Assembly: GCA_948567375.1 (NCBI GenBank)
Contig: OX419762.1
Location: forward strand, 12,220,001 to 12,284,000
From: Lunularia cruciata
Taxonomy: Eukaryota; Streptophyta; Marchantiopsida; Lunulariales; Lunulariaceae
Reading direction: 5' to 3'
DNA length: 64,000 nt
The notes below the pieces were generated by a model. The model saw only the letters and a list, made by a program, of their open reading frames with translations. It was not told the DNA's origin and made no database searches. Numbering within the stretch: position 1 is the first letter of the stretch; every line of letters starts with the position of its first letter. Shown one piece after another: positions 1 to 12,878 of this stretch. The translations under genes and the position numbers were made by a program.

Positions 1-2123
1 GCCACGTGAGCATAATAGTGGATGAACCGTCGGTAAAAACTGGCCAATCCATTGAATGCTTGTACTTCTGTAGTATCCTTTGGGGTAGGCCAATTAGTAA
101 TGGCCTTGATCTTGTCTTCTTCCATCTTGATCCCCTCTGATGAGATCTTATGACCCAAGAAGGTAACCTCCTTCTGCCAAAAAGCACACTTTGACTTCTT
201 GAAGTAAAATTTCCACTATTGTAGTCGTATTAGGACTTCTCGCACATGATTCATGTGTTCTACCCTTGTCTTGCTATAGAATAAGATATCATCTAAGAAC
301 ACTACCATGGACCAATCCAATAGTCCCTCCAACATCCGATGCATCTGATCCATGAAGACTACTGGAGCATTAGTGAGTCCGAAAGGTAGAACTCTCCACT
401 CAAAATGTCCATACCTTGTGCGAAAGGGAGTCTTTTGCACGTCCTCTCCTTCAATAGGAATTTGCCAATAGCCGCTATGAAGATCCAGCTTGGAAAAGTA
501 GCGTGCTCCACTTAGTTGATCAAGCAGGTCATCAATTCGAGGCAAGGGATATGCATTCTTCACGGTTTGCTTATTGAGCCCACGGTAATCAATATAGAAA
601 CAAAGTCCTCCATCCTTCTTTGGAACAAATAGTACCGGTGCTTTCCAAGCAGAGGTACTATGTCGTATGAAATCCTTCTCCAACAACTTTGTAAGTGTTG
701 TTCGCAACTCCTCCAACTCCTTTGGTAAGAGCTGATAGATTGGTCTACTCACTGGAGTACTCTCTAGCAATAACTCGATCTTCCTTTGCTACTTGCATAA
801 ACATGCAATTCTCTAAACTTCTAGAATCCACCAAAATCCTACAACCCCGATTAGATATCGTACCTTGCAAGTGAAGTAAACTTGCATAGGTTGAGCCTTC
901 AATCCCATTGGAACTAATCAAGCTCTCAATAGGTGGCTTGAAATCTCCTATTGGGATTCTTCATTTCCTTGATCCATCTGTTCCACAAACTTCATCTGGG
1001 CAACTTGTCAAGGTTGCCCATTCCTAAGTGGACACTGGGCAATGCAATGTCCAACTTGGCAACAATAAAAGCAACCTCTATTTTGTCGTAATCTTTCTCT
1101 ATCTATTGTGCCAAGTGATCTTTGTTGGATAGCATCAATCTCTATTGGTACCGGTTCTTCCACTCGTGCGTAGTGTATTGGTAGGCTTTGTGTAGGTCGA
1201 GGTCAAGACCAAGTTGTCACAACCAAGGAATCAAAATGCTCAGCCAATTGCATGGCTTCTTCTACGTTTTGTGGCTCCCGCATGGTCACCTCTAATTTAG
1301 TTTGTGACTTCAATCCTTGCACAAATCGATCTAGAACTTCACATTCTTGGATATTTGGAATTTGCATGATGACGTTCTGAAATTGTGTCATGTAGCTTCT
1401 TACTAAGCCAATCTGCCTCAACTCCGCCAATTTATCTCGTGCGGCTTGGGTGGCATTTATAGTTTGAAATTGACCAAGTATTGCATCTTTGAATTCTGCC
1501 CATGTCAAAATTGGTATAACAATTTGTTGTTTAGCTCTTTCTACTCGGAATTGCCACCAAAGTTTTGCCACATCATCCAATTGGCTAGAAGCCAAGAGAA
1601 TTTGTTTCCGCTCATCTTGAAGATTGGTGGCTTCAAAGTAACATTTGCAGTCAAACATAAAATTCTCCACTGTGCTTGGAAGATTCTTGCCTTCAAACAC
1701 CTTGGGTTTTGGAAATCAAATGCGATCTTCTCCATCTCGAAATGGTGCTCTGTTTATTTGTTCTTGTCATTGTTGGTCTTGTTCATCCAACAATCGAGTA
1801 AGATGCTCGATTTGTTGTTGCATTGCAAGGATAACATCTGGTATTGCAGCCATCGCTACTACTCTATTCCACTATCCTCAATTTATCTAATTGATTAACA
1901 CTAGATACAACACATCCACCATTCTCCATAAGTTACAACTGGAAGTATCAAGGGTTCCTCAGACACGGTGATCATATGTAGAAAATCTTGTCCAAAGCGC
2001 GAGGTGAAGAATTGTGTGAAACAATACTTTGGTAATATCAGGACATGAAAATCCCAATGGTTTGGCGGAAGTGGATTTGGTGGTCCATAAATTCCATCCA
2101 TCCCATTCCTACTCTGATACCAA

Positions 2124-2573
2124 TGTAAAAGACCGAAACCAAGGAGAGAAATAGGAGAATGGAATTCACATTGGGACACTTGAATGAGGGAAAACTCTGA
2201 ATGCCTAAGTGTAAAAGACCAAATCCGAGGAGAGAAATAGGAGAATGGAAACTCACATTGGGACACTTGAATGAGAGAAAACTCTAAATGCCTAGCATGA
2301 GCTTCGGCCTTGGTATTTATAGGTAGCAAACAAGACCCTTGAAGCTTCTCAAGAAGCTTCCTTCTAGAAGCCGCCTACTTGGCGTGCAAGCTAAGCTAGT
2401 TAGAAGCTTTTAGAAGCTTCCTTCTAGAAGCTACGTGCTTAGGACGCAAGTTAACTAGTTGGAAAGCTTCCCAAGAAGCTTCTTAGATGCTTCTAGAATA
2501 TTCTAGGCTATTTTGTCTTATTATCTACTTCATAAGCCTGACTAACTTCATCACTAAACTCCATATTATTACA
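2124..2573 (-). repeat. LTR shared by chromovirus copies A and B
   Basis: On the plus strand it starts TGTAAAAGACC and ends CCATATTATTACA. It serves as 5' LTR of A (a tRNA-Met primer site abuts at 2111-2123) and as 3' LTR of B (a purine-rich tract abuts at 2574-2595). The first 86 bp (2124-2209) are repeated in tandem at 2210-2295, so the LTR end is doubled. A TATA box (TATAAATA on the minus strand) is at 2314-2321 and a three-unit heat-shock element is at 2491-2503. Confidence 0.9.
2491..2503. promoter_or_regulatory. Three-unit heat-shock-element match in the A/B LTR
   Basis: TTCTAGAATATTC fits the TTCnnGAAnnTTC rule exactly. On the coding (minus) strand it lies about 170 bp upstream of the TATA box at 2314-2321. 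A second, imperfect array (two GAA and one TTC unit in register) is at 2403-2420. The sequence match is direct; binding by heat-shock factor is inferred. Confidence 0.5.
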
Positions 2574-5500
2574 TATTCCCCTGCCGCTAGTTGGTGCGTC
2601 CTCGTCGCCAGTGAAGCTTTGAATTCCTTGATGGCCATTTGTGCATTCTGGAGGTGCAAAAGAGGTTCCTATGTGGCATCATGAAGGAGATACCCTTTCC
2701 AAAGGACCTTGTACTCCGTATGTTGGCGACGGCCTTGTTGAATATGGCGACACGTAAAGATACAATCAACTTTGTACTCCTCATGATCATTGATAGGGAC
2801 AAGAAGAGGGGGAGGTTGGACTCAAGAGGAAAAGGAAGAAGGGTTAGGAACAAAGGGTTTCAACTTAGAAACATGAAAGATAGGATGGATACGCATGTGA
2901 CAAGGTAAGGCAAGTTGATAAGCAACAGGAGAGATAATGTGGGTGATATCAAAGGGTCCTATCCAATTAAGAGCAAGTTTACAAACTTGGGTATCAAGTG
3001 AAAGAGGGAGGTTACTAGAGGATAGCATGACTTTATCACCAACTTCAAAGGTGAGATCACGACAATGGTAGTCCGCATATTGTTTTTGGTGATTCTAAGC
3101 AACAAGGAGGTGAGATTTGGCTTGTTGGAGAATGTGGAAGTATGAGGAACCTAAGAGGGAGGGGGAGCAAGAAGAGAATCTGGAACAAGCGGATCTTGGC
3201 CAAAATTGAGAAAGAAGGGAGAAAATTTGGTGCTTGCATGTTTGGAATTATTGTAGGCAAATTCTGCAGCTGCAAGACATTCATCCCAGTTGGTATGGTG
3301 GACATTGACAAAGGCCCGCAACATATCCTCCAATGTATGATTGGCGTGTTTGGTTTGTCCATCAGTTTGAGGATGATAGGCCGTGGACAAAGCAAGCTTG
3401 GTGCCAAGTATCTGGAAGAGTGCTTGCCAAAACTTCTCGGTAAATCAAGGATCACGGTTGGAGATGAGTACACATGGCATCCCATGATGCTTGAAGACAT
3501 TGTTGAAGTAGATTTGTGCTAAGGTTGGAGCATCCACGGTATCATAGGTTGGTGCCAAGTAGATTTGCTTACTAAGCTTATCCACAAACACCACAATTGC
3601 GGTGTGTCCTTGTTTTGTCTTTGGCAAGGATGTGATGAGATCTAAGCTCACATGCTCCCAACAAGTGGATGGAATGGCAAGTGGTTGTAGGAGTCCACTC
3701 GGCTTCTGGTTGCTAGTCTTGTTCCGTTGGCAACTGTCACATGATTGGACAAAGTCTCGAACATCTTGTGTCATGTTGGGCCACAACCATTGGCATTGGA
3801 AGGTGCTCAAGGTCTTGTCCACTCCCATGTGACCAGCTATTGGTAAATCATGGGCTTCTTGAAGGCGCACAAGTGGAAGATCACCTTTGGCTGGAACATA
3901 GATCTGGTCTGCATGGAATAAAAGGCCTTCCTTGAAGGAGAAGGTGTTGTACTCCTTGTCGCGTGCTGTCAGACGACCGTGTACCATTTGGAAGAAGGGA
4001 TCTTGTTGTAGAGCTGATTGAAACTCATTATGGACCTTAGGGTCAATGGACACCATTGTAATTGCCGTTGTGATGAGAGGAAGATCCTTCAAATCAGGTC
4101 GTCGTGATAGAGCATCAAGGATGACATGGAACCAACCTGGTTTGTACTCAAGTTTGATGTCAAACAATTGGAGTTGCTCTTCCCATCAATGATGCCGACT
4201 CTTCATGTGCTCCAAGTGTAAGGTCTGCAACAATGGCTTATGATCAGTTTGCATGATCACTTGTTTCCCCAAGAGATAATGCCTCCATACCTTGGTGGCA
4301 TATACCATTGCAAGTTGTTCCTGATCTCAAGCAGAGTAATTTATTTCAGCTGTATTTAGTCGGCAAGACACAAAGGCAGTAGGATGTAGTCCATCTGGAA
4401 ATTCTTGTTGCAACACAGCTCCAATTACAAAGTTAGAAGCATCAAAATCAACCACACAAGGTAGTTGAGGATCATATGGTTGAATAATAGGTCTTGAAGA
4501 CACCATATGCTTTAACTTCTGGAATGCTTCTTCATGTTTGGTGGTCCACTGGAAGCTCGAGTTCTTTCCCAAGAGGTCAATCAATGGTGCAGCCACGTGA
4601 GCATAATAGTGGATGAACCGTCGGTAAAAACTGGCCAATCCATTGAATGCTCATACTTCTGTAGCATCCTTTGGGGTAGGCCAATCAGTAATGGCCTTGA
4701 TCTTCTCTTCTTCCATCTTGATCCCCTCTGATGAGATCTTATGACCCAAGAAGGTAACTTCCTTTTGCCAAAAAGTACACTTTGACTTCTTGTAATAAAA
4801 TTTCCACTGTCGTAGTCATCTTAGGACTTCTCGCACATGATTCATGTGTTTTGCCTCTGACCTGCTATAGATTAAGATATCATCTAAAAACACCACCACG
4901 GACCAATCCAATAGTCCCTCCAACACTTGATGCATCTGATCCATGAAGATTGCTGGAGCATTAGTGAGTCCAAAAGGTAGAACTCTCCACTCAAAATGTC
5001 TATACCTTGTGTGAAAAGTAGTCTTTTGCACGTCCTCTCTTTCAATAGGAATTTTCCAATAGCCGCTATGAAGATCCAGCTTGGAAAAGTAGTGTGCTCC
5101 ACTTAGTTGATCAAGCAGGTCATCGATCTGAGGCAAGGGATATGCATTCTTCACGGTTTGCTTATTGAGTCCACGGTAATCAATACAGAAACAAAGTCTT
5201 CCATCCTTCTTTGGAACAAATAGTACCGGTGCTCCCCAAGGAGAGGTACTATGTCGTATGAAATCCTTCTCCAACAACTCTATAAGTGTTGTTCACAACT
5301 CCTCCAACTCCTTTGGTGAGAGCCGATAGATTGGTCTACTCACTGGAGTACTCCCTGGCAATAACTTGATCTTGAAGGGCATACCTTGATCGGAGGGTAA
5401 TCCCTTTTGCAGATCATCCGGAAACACATCTGCAAACTCCTGAACTATCCGATCAACCATTGCTTGATGCGGCGCTTGGCCCTCCTCAAATTGCTCTTGT

Positions 5501-7355
5501 GCAATCGGCTTGATCCACACCGCAAATATAGACTTATCTTCCTCCAAAGCTTGCTCTATGGCTGCTTCATTAACAAACTTCCCTTCTAGGGACTCATCTC
5601 TCTTCCAAGCTTGCTCCATGGTTGCCTTCCTGGCAAACTTCCCATCTTGGGACTCATCTCCTTTCCAGATTTGCTCTATGGCTACCTTCTCGACAAACTT
5701 CCCATCTTGGGACTGACTATTCTTAGGTGTCTTACTCAGAGGTGCCAGACAACCTAATTGGAAATTCCTACCTTGGTGTTGTACTTGAATTTGGCGTTGG
5801 GTCCAATCAAGTTGAACCTTATGATGTTCAAGCCAAGGTAGACCCAGAATGATATCATAGTGTAGATGTGCCACTACAAACCTCATACACTCCAAATACT
5901 CCTTCCCAATCTTGAAGGTAACAGGATGCGAGGTGCGGAATGCAGAACCCTTTCTACCATCCGCCATCATCAAACTACTTCCAATCACTGGCTTGATAGG
6001 AATACCCAATTCCTTTGCTACTTGCAGAGACATGCAATTCTCTGAACTTCCAGAAACAACCAAAATTCTACAACCCCGATTAGATATCATACCTTGCAAG
6101 TGAAGCAGACTTGCATAGGTCAAGCCTTCAATCCCATTGGAACTAATCAAGCTCCCAGTAGGCGGCTCAAAATCTCCTATTGGGATTCTTCATTTCCTTG
6201 ATCATTTCGCTCCACAACCTCCTCCACTTGGGCAACTTGTTGAGGTCGTCCATTCTTGAGTGTACATTCAACAATGCAATGCCTCAACTGGCGACAACAA
6301 AAACAACCACCATTTTGTTGCAGTTTCTCCTTGTCTACCATGCCCAGTGGCCTTTGTTGATTTCATCAATCTCCATTAGTGCCGGCTTCTCCACTTGTGT
6401 GTAGTGTATTGGTAGGCTTTGTGGGGGTTGAGGTCGAGACAAAGTTGTTGCCACCAAGGAATCAAAACGTTCAGCCAACCGCATGGCTTCCTCCAAGTGT
6501 TGTGGCTCTTGCATGGTTACCTCTAATTTGGTTCTTGCCTTCAAGCCCCTCAAAAATTGATCCAGAGCTTCACCTTCCAAAATATTTGGAATTTGCATGA
6601 TGGTGTTTTGGAACTACGTGATGTAACTTCTTACAGAGCCAATCTGTTTCAACTCTGCCAACTTATCCTGTGTAGCTCGTGTGGCATTTATAGCTTGGAA
6701 CCAACTGATTATTGCGCTCTTGGATTTTGCCCATGTCAAGATTGGTGCAACCATTTGTCGGTCGGCTTGCTCCACTTGGAATCTCCACCATAGCTTTGCT
6801 ACTCCATCCAATTGGCTAGAAGCCAAGAGAATATGTTTTTGCTCATCTTGTAGATTGGTAGCTTCAAAATAACGTTCACAATCAAACACAAAATTCTCCA
6901 CTGCACCAGAGAGATTCTTGCCTTCAAATACCTTAGGTTTAGGGAATCTGATCCAATCTTCTCCTTCTCAAATTGGTACTCTCTCCACTTGCTCTTGTCG
7001 TCAAAGATCTCGTTCATCCAACAATCGAGTGAGGTGCTCAATTTGTTGTTGCATAGCAAGGATAACATCAAGTATTGCCGCCTTGGTTGCTCCTCTATCA
7101 CACCACTCCCAATCTATCTAATTTATTAACACATAGAAACAACACGTCCCCTGTTCTCCATAAGTTACAACCGGAAGCACCAAGGGTTCCTCAGATATGG
7201 TAATCATATGCAAAAAATCTTGTCCAAAGTGTGAGGTGATGAACTGTGTGAAACGATGCTTGGGTAGTATTTGGACGTTAAAATCCCAATGGTTTGGTGG
7301 AAGTGGATTTGGTGGTCCATAAATTCCATCCATCCCATTCCTGCTCTGATAGCAA

Positions 7356-7764
7356 CATAAAAGACTGAATCCGAGGAGAGAAATAGGAGAATGGAAACTC
7401 ACGTTGGGACACTTGAATGAGGGAAAACTCCGAATGCCTAGCATGAGCTTTGGCCTTGGTATTTATAGGTAGCATACAAGACCCTTGAAGCTTCTCAAGA
7501 AGCTTCCTTGAGTCGCTTTCTTGGAGTGCAAGCCAAGTTAACTAGGAATCTTCTCAAGAAGCTTCCTTCTAGAAGCCGCCTACTTGGCATGCAAGCTAAG
7601 CTACTTAGAAGCTTCTAGAAGCTACATGCTTAGAGTGCAAGTTAACTAATTGGGAAGCTTCCCAAGAAGCTTCTTAGATGCATCTAGAATATTCTAGGCT
7701 ATTTTGTCTTATTCTCTACTTCGTAAGCCCGACTAACTTTGTCACTAAACTCCATATTGTTACA
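7356..7764 (-). repeat. 5' LTR of chromovirus copy B
   Basis: It ends CCATATTGTTACA like its partner at 2573 and is preceded on the left by a tRNA-Met primer site (GCTCTGATAGCAA on the plus strand). The TATA box is at 7460-7467 on the minus strand. A three-unit heat-shock-element match, GAAGCTTCTAGAA, lies at 7608-7620, about 140 bp upstream of the TATA box. Confidence 0.9.
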
Positions 7765-8106
7765 CTAAGCATGAGCTTTGGCCTCGGTATTTATAGGTAT
7801 ATACAAGACCCTTGAAGCTTCTCAAAAAGCTTCCTTGATCCACTTTCTTGGAGTGGCAAGCCAAGTTAACTAGGAAGCTTCTCAAGAAGCTTCCTTCTAG
7901 AAGCCGTCTACTTGGCATGCAAGTTAAGCTAGTTAGAAGCTTCTAGAAGCTTCCTTCTAGAAGCTACCTACTTAGGGCTCAAGTTAACTAGTTGGGAAAC
8001 TTCCCAAGAAGCTTCTTAGATGCTTCTAGAATATTCTAGGCTATTTTGTCTTATTCTCTACTTTGTAAGCCCGACTAACTTTGTCGCTAAACTCCATATT
8101 GTTACA
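7765..8106 (-). repeat. LTR fragment directly abutting the copy-B 5' LTR
   Basis: This repeats the LTR from the CTAGCATGAGCTTTGG segment to the terminal ATTGTTACA, without the first ~80 bp. It holds the best heat-shock-element array of the block, GAAGCTTCTAGAAGCTTC at 7936-7953 (four units in register), plus TTCTAGAATATTC at 8024-8036. It looks like the outer remnant of an unequal exchange between LTRs. Confidence 0.88.
7936..7953. promoter_or_regulatory. Four-unit heat-shock-element match in an LTR
   Basis: GAAGCTTCTAGAAGCTTC reads GAA-gc-TTC-ta-GAA-gc-TTC, a perfect alternating 5-bp array. Equivalent arrays occur at the same LTR position in D (13131-13148) and E (25253-25270). Function is inferred from the motif alone. 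Confidence 0.5.
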
Positions 8107-8330
8107 AGAGGCAAGTAGTCTTTCCCTTTGCTGCAATCATCCTCTTCATCCCTATCCAGACTTGCTATTTCACCATCAAAAGTTTAGTCATCTTCATATT
8201 CACCCACAAATGTTGCATCATCTGTTGCAAGAGCACCTAGATTCATTGTAGAATAAATCATTTGTTCAAGAATGCTTTTGGTAATGTGTGGTCTTGCCCT
8301 TGGAAACCCTTGCTCTTGTAGCCCAATGAA
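8107..8330 (-). pseudogene. Unidentified coding-like remnant beside the A/B block
   Basis: The minus strand reads as an acidic, protein-like stretch with segments such as DDATFVGEYEDD and ASLDRDEEDD, interrupted by a stop codon. It is cut off exactly where the retroelement block starts (8106), so any upstream or downstream remainder may lie left of copy A, outside the window. I do not recognise the family; a host gene or DNA-transposon remnant are both possible. Confidence 0.25.
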
Positions 8331-8804
8331 TGCTAATGAAATCTAGACGATCATTGATCTAATACTTTAAGAGTGGATGCAATAAGGATCCAAACCTATT
8401 CAAACCAAATATCTTTGCTTGAAAGAAATTTTGTGACTTGAAAATTATCCAAATCTGCATTATATTTCTGAGCAGATCATGACAGAGTAGAGATCCATCA
8501 AGGACAAGAAATGAATCCCTTTTGAATGGAATATAGATAAAGCTTGAGCAAGCACTATTAATAAAAAGTGATTACAAGTTCTTAGTTTGGCTAGCTCTAC
8601 TAATTTGTCACCTTTTGAAATTGTAGTATTATCCACAATCAAGTTATTTCCACAAATCCATAAATCCATAAATCCATAACATATTGCAAGTAGATATATG
8701 CAATGTTGAGGTAATATGAGATATTTCAAATAATTATATTACATGTTGCATTTACTACAAATGGAGAATATTGCAAGATCAAGTTACATCATCACTAGCA
8801 ATGG
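8331..8804. other. Unassigned AT-rich spacer
   Basis: No credible coding, RNA or repeat signal seen. It ends at the target-site copy AATGG (8800-8804) of element C. Confidence 0.5.
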
Positions 8805-11599
8805 TGTAACAATATGGATTTTACAAAAAAGTTAGTTGAGACTAACAAAGTGGCAAATAGGCCAAATTAGATAAAATTAGAGGAATATGCTAGAAGTATC
8901 TAGGAAGCTACTTGGTACATTCCAAGTATTAGCTAATGTGCATGCCAAGTGGTGATTTTTAGGAGAAATCTTCTTTGGAGGCTTTCTGGCTAGCTTAACT
9001 TGCATGCCAAGTAGGTGGCTTTTAAAAGGAAGTTTCTTGAGAATTTTCTTGGTTAGCTTGGTTTCCACTCAAAGAAGACTAATTTTAGGAAACTTCTTGA
9101 GAAGCTTCTCATGAGACTTGTATGCTTGCTATAAATACCAAAGCCCAAGCTCATGCTAGGCATTTAGAGTTTTCCTTATTCAAAAGTCCCATTGTGACCT
9201 TTGGCTCTGATCTTCCATTCTCATATTTCTCTCCTTGGTCTTTTATATTGGTATCAAAGTAGGAATGGGATGGATGAAATTTATGGACCACCAAATCTAT
9301 TTTCACCAAACTATTAGGATTTTTGTGTCCATGTACTACCCAACATCATTTCATGCAATTCATCATCTCATGCTTTAGGTAGAATCTTTTGAATACAATC
9401 ACTTTGTTTGATGAAGCTTTGGTACTTTCAATTGTAACTTATAGAGAATGGTGGATGCAATGCATCTATGTCTTAATTTAAAGAATTTTTGGTTTTTTGT
9501 TAGAGGAGTTGCCATGGTGGCAATACCTAATGTTATCATTGCTATGTAGTGACAAATCGAGCATCTTACTTGATTGTTCAAAGATCAAGACCATCAACAA
9601 CAAGAGCATGTAAAGAGAGGATCATTTTGATGACAAGAGCATGTGAAGAGAGCAACATTGAGAAAGAGAAGAGTAAATCCAATTTCCAAAGCCCAAGGTA
9701 TTTGAAGCTAAGAATCTCTTTGATATAGTGGAGAATTTTGTGTTTGATTGTGAATGTTATTTTGAAGCTACAAATCTTCAATATGAATAGAGATAAATTC
9801 TCTTGGCTTCAAGTCAACTGGATAGAGTGGCAAAGCTATGGTGGCAATTCCAAGTGAAACAAGTTGAATGATAGTTTTTTATGCCAATCTTGACATCTGA
9901 AGAATTCAAGAGTGTAATAATTGGGCAATTTTAAGCTATAAATGTCACATAAGCCACATGGGATAGATTGGAAAAGTTGAAAAAGATTGTTTCTATAAGA
10001 AGCTACATCACTCAATTCTCAAACACCATAATGAAAATTCCAAATATATTAGAAGGTGAAGCTCTAGATTAATTTGTAAGGGGTTTAAATTCATGCAATT
10101 CATCCAAATTAGAAGTGACCATGTGGGAGCCCAAACACTTGGAGGAAACCATGCAATTGGCTGAGTGCTTTGTTTTCTTGGTTGCAACTACTTAGTTTTG
10201 ACCTTGACCTTGACAAAATCTACCAACGCCCTACACACAAGTAGAGAAACTAACACCTATAAAGATTGAGGCCATCCAATAGAGACCACTTGGCATTACA
10301 AATAGCAAAAGACTACAACAAAATGGTGGTTGCTTTTATTTTGCTACATTGGACATAACATTGCTAAATGTCCACTCGAGAATATATGACCTTAAAAAAA
10401 TTACCCAAATGGAGTTTTTGGAGCGTGATGATCAAGGATAAGAGGAATCCCAATAAGAGAACTTGAGCCACCAACTAAATCCTTACTAGTTCCAGTGGGA
10501 TTGAAAGCTCAATCTATGCAATTTTACTTCACTTGCAAGGTATGATATATGATGATGATTGTAATAATTTTGTTGATTCTCAACGTTTAGAGAATTGCAT
10601 GTCTCATGCTATTAACCAAAGAATTAGGTATTCCTATCAAGCCCATAATTAGAATTATATTGATGATAGTGATGATAGTAAGGGTTTTTCATTCCAAACC
10701 TCATATCTTGTTACATTCAAGATTAGGAAAGAGTATTTGGAGTGTATGAGATTTATAGTGGCACCTCTACACTATGATGTCATTTTAGGTTTACCTTGGC
10801 TTGAATGTCATAAGGTTCACTTGGATTGGACCCAACAACAAATTCAAATACAACACCAAGGTAACAATTATCAATTAGGTTTATCTACCACTTTTGAGTA
10901 AGATATAAGAATAATTAGTCCCAAGATGGGAAGTTTCTAAGAATAATTAGTCCCAAGATGGGAAGTTTGTTAGTAAAGCAACCATAAAGCATTTTTTGGA
11001 AGAAGATAAGTATATTTTTGTGGTGTGGATCAAGCTAATTGCACATGGAGAATTTGATGAGGGCCAGAAGCCTCATCAAGCAATAGTTGATCAAATAGTT
11101 AAAGAGTTTATAGATGTGTTTTTGGATGATTTGCCAAAGGGATTATCCTCCAATCGTGGTATGCCCTTCAAGATTGAGTTATTTCCATGAAGTTCTCTAA
11201 AGAATAGACCAATCTATCGGCTCTTACCAAAGGATTTCGAAGAGCTTCAAACAACACTAATGGAATAAATATGTTGTTGGTGGCCTCTAGGAAGCTACTT
11301 GGTACCTTCCAAGTATCAAGTAATGTACATGCCAAGTAGTGACTTCTGGGAGGAAGCTTCTTGGGAAGCTTCTTGGCTAGTTAAGCTTGCATGCCAAGTA
11401 GATGGCTTCTAGAAAGAAGCTTCTTGATAAACTTCTTGGTTAACTTTGCTTGCACTCTAAGAAAGAAGCTTCCTAAGAAGTTTCTCAAGAGCCTTATATG
11501 CTCCATATATATAAGGCTCCCTCCTATTTCTCTCCTTGGTCCCTAAGTATAAGGCTTATATATAGGGCCTTCTCCTATTTTTCTTCTTGGTCTTTTATA
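8805..11599 (+). mobile_element. Ty3/gypsy chromovirus copy C, short remnant
   Basis: Plus-strand fossil of the same family. The 5' LTR is 8805-9247 (starts TGTAACAATATGG, TATA box at 9130-9137), followed by a tRNA-Met primer site (TTGGTATCAAAG, 9248-9259). Gag-like (about 9510-10390) and protease-like (about 10480-10900) regions follow, then the linker just before reverse transcriptase, and a diverged 3' LTR (about 11277-11599). Reverse transcriptase, RNase H, integrase and chromodomain are not recognisable. Flanking 5-mers AATGG (8800-8804) and GATGG (11600-11604) look like a once-identical target duplication. It is heavily broken and probably the oldest copy here, judged by LTR decay. Confidence 0.85.
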
Positions 11600-11604
11600 G
11601 ATGG

Positions 11605-12873
11605 GTCGTACTACAAAATATAGAAAGGAAAGTTTGGCCATTTCTTCCACAATTTTACATTCACCTCATTTGTGCCAACCTTTCATGAGATAAAACATAT
11701 CTATGTTTGATTGTTGAAGCTCCACTACCAAAATTATGCACCATAGTACCTACCATACATGATAAACGACCTAATACAGGAAGCTAAAAAAAGATGAGTA
11801 AAAGTAACTAAATTTTGAATAATGATCACAAACACTTGGTATAATATGCATTGAGGTGGCAAAGGAGTTACAGTACCTTAAACATTTTGGTTGTGGTGGT
11901 GTACCATGAATTTGTAGAAAGAATTGATGGGTTGGCACAAGTTTAGAGGAGAGCATGCATCAAGTACTTAAGGATTTAACATCTATGATTAGATCTTATC
12001 ACAATAATGGAAAAATATATTTTGGAAACTAAGATATGCTAAAACAAAGAACTGTCTATCTACTAGACATTGGGATGTCTAGTAGATAGAATTTTTGTAG
12101 ATTTTGTAGGGATCTAGAAAATTGGGATCACTATACCACTATTCCACTATTATAAGTGTCAAACCTTCTCAAGTGAATGTTAACAAACTCAAAAAATGAC
12201 TTGGAGACAAGGTCAATAAATTTATTACAATACATATACAAATAGAACACTTAAGAGCATTTGACAAATCTATAATTACCCTAGCGTGCTTCTTTTCTAC
12301 TACACTCCTCTATGTAGAAGGCTTATTAGATTTATCCATAGAGTATACTCTAAGAGGTATCCTTGCACATTTCTTTTCACTATAATGTCCAATTGGTGAA
12401 TTGTAGTGTTTCTTAGCATAAAATATACCAAGGAGGAATATGTATATAGACCATAAATGATCAGGCTCATAATTCAAATACTTTGGTTTTCATAATTCAG
12501 ATATACTGAAAACCAAAGGCTATGATAAATTTAGGTATATATATATAGAAAACTTGTATGAAATATACAAAATAAAATATCTCATCATAATATAATTATA
12601 TCCAATATGTATGATTGTTTAATACACAAGGTATAGCCCACATGCTACTTAGCCAGCCGCTCTAGTGCATCACAAAATTGCCAATATAAGATGGGTTGTA
12701 TAAAGAGAGGACTATAGCACCACATCCATTTTCTCTCTTGAGGATGCATCTTAGGCTCACAAAAGCCTCTTCTTAGAAGTTCATAAGGATCAAAAATATA
12801 ATCCCTAAAATTTCTAGAGGTCCACTCCTCCTCTAGAAATCTAATAGCAATTGTGTGGAGACTCTAAATCTGC
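11605..12873. other. Unassigned AT-rich spacer between copies C and D
   Basis: About 1.3 kb with no recognisable gene, tRNA or repeat family and only short chance ORFs. It is probably part of the older background into which C and D inserted. Confidence 0.5.
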
Positions 12874-12878
12874 CTAGA

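Larger units (their letters stand above)
1..2573 (-). mobile_element. Ty3/gypsy chromovirus copy A, right part (runs off left edge)
   Basis: Minus-strand LTR retrotransposon fossil of the same family as copies B-F. Reading leftward from its 5' LTR (2124-2573): a primer-binding site complementary to tRNA-Met (TTGGTATCAGAGT on the minus strand, 2111-2123), gag (about 1870 to 1000), a trace of the aspartic protease (about 900-790), then reverse transcriptase (about 770-216) with the FLDD catalytic box. RNase H, integrase and the 3' LTR lie beyond the window. The first 60 bases repeat almost exactly at 4593 onward in copy B. It is broken, with several interruptions. Family and strand are certain; the left boundary is unknown. 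Confidence 0.93.
2124..7764 (-). mobile_element. Ty3/gypsy chromovirus copy B
   Basis: Near full-length minus-strand element: 5' LTR 7356-7764, tRNA-Met primer site just left of 7356, gag with a CCHC knuckle (about 7100-6200), aspartic protease (about 6120-5800), reverse transcriptase (about 5340-4810, FLDD box), RNase H (about 4640-4330, DAS and GAVLQQ motifs), integrase with HHCC zinc finger and the HPQTDGQ stretch (about 4000-3150), a C-terminal chromodomain (YKVLWKGY, about 2780-2640), purine tract, then the shared 3' LTR. The gag-PR-RT-RH-INT-chromodomain order defines a chromovirus; chromodomains of this group direct integration to marked chromatin. The element is broken, with roughly ten or more interruptions. 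No target duplication can be tested because A is joined on the left. Confidence 0.95.

Noticed and set aside
2339-2500. Regularly repeated AAGCTTC/GAAGCTT words in LTRs as a possible CRISPR-like array
   Set aside because: The words are part of an LTR present in all chromovirus copies, spacing is irregular and there are no unique spacers. They are better explained as promoter-type motifs or palindrome drift.
2639-2908. Plus-strand ORFs over the B, D and F chromodomain and integrase regions (also 13371-13751, 39348-39686)
   Set aside because: They are antisense shadows of the minus-strand element; the chromodomain reads on the minus strand.
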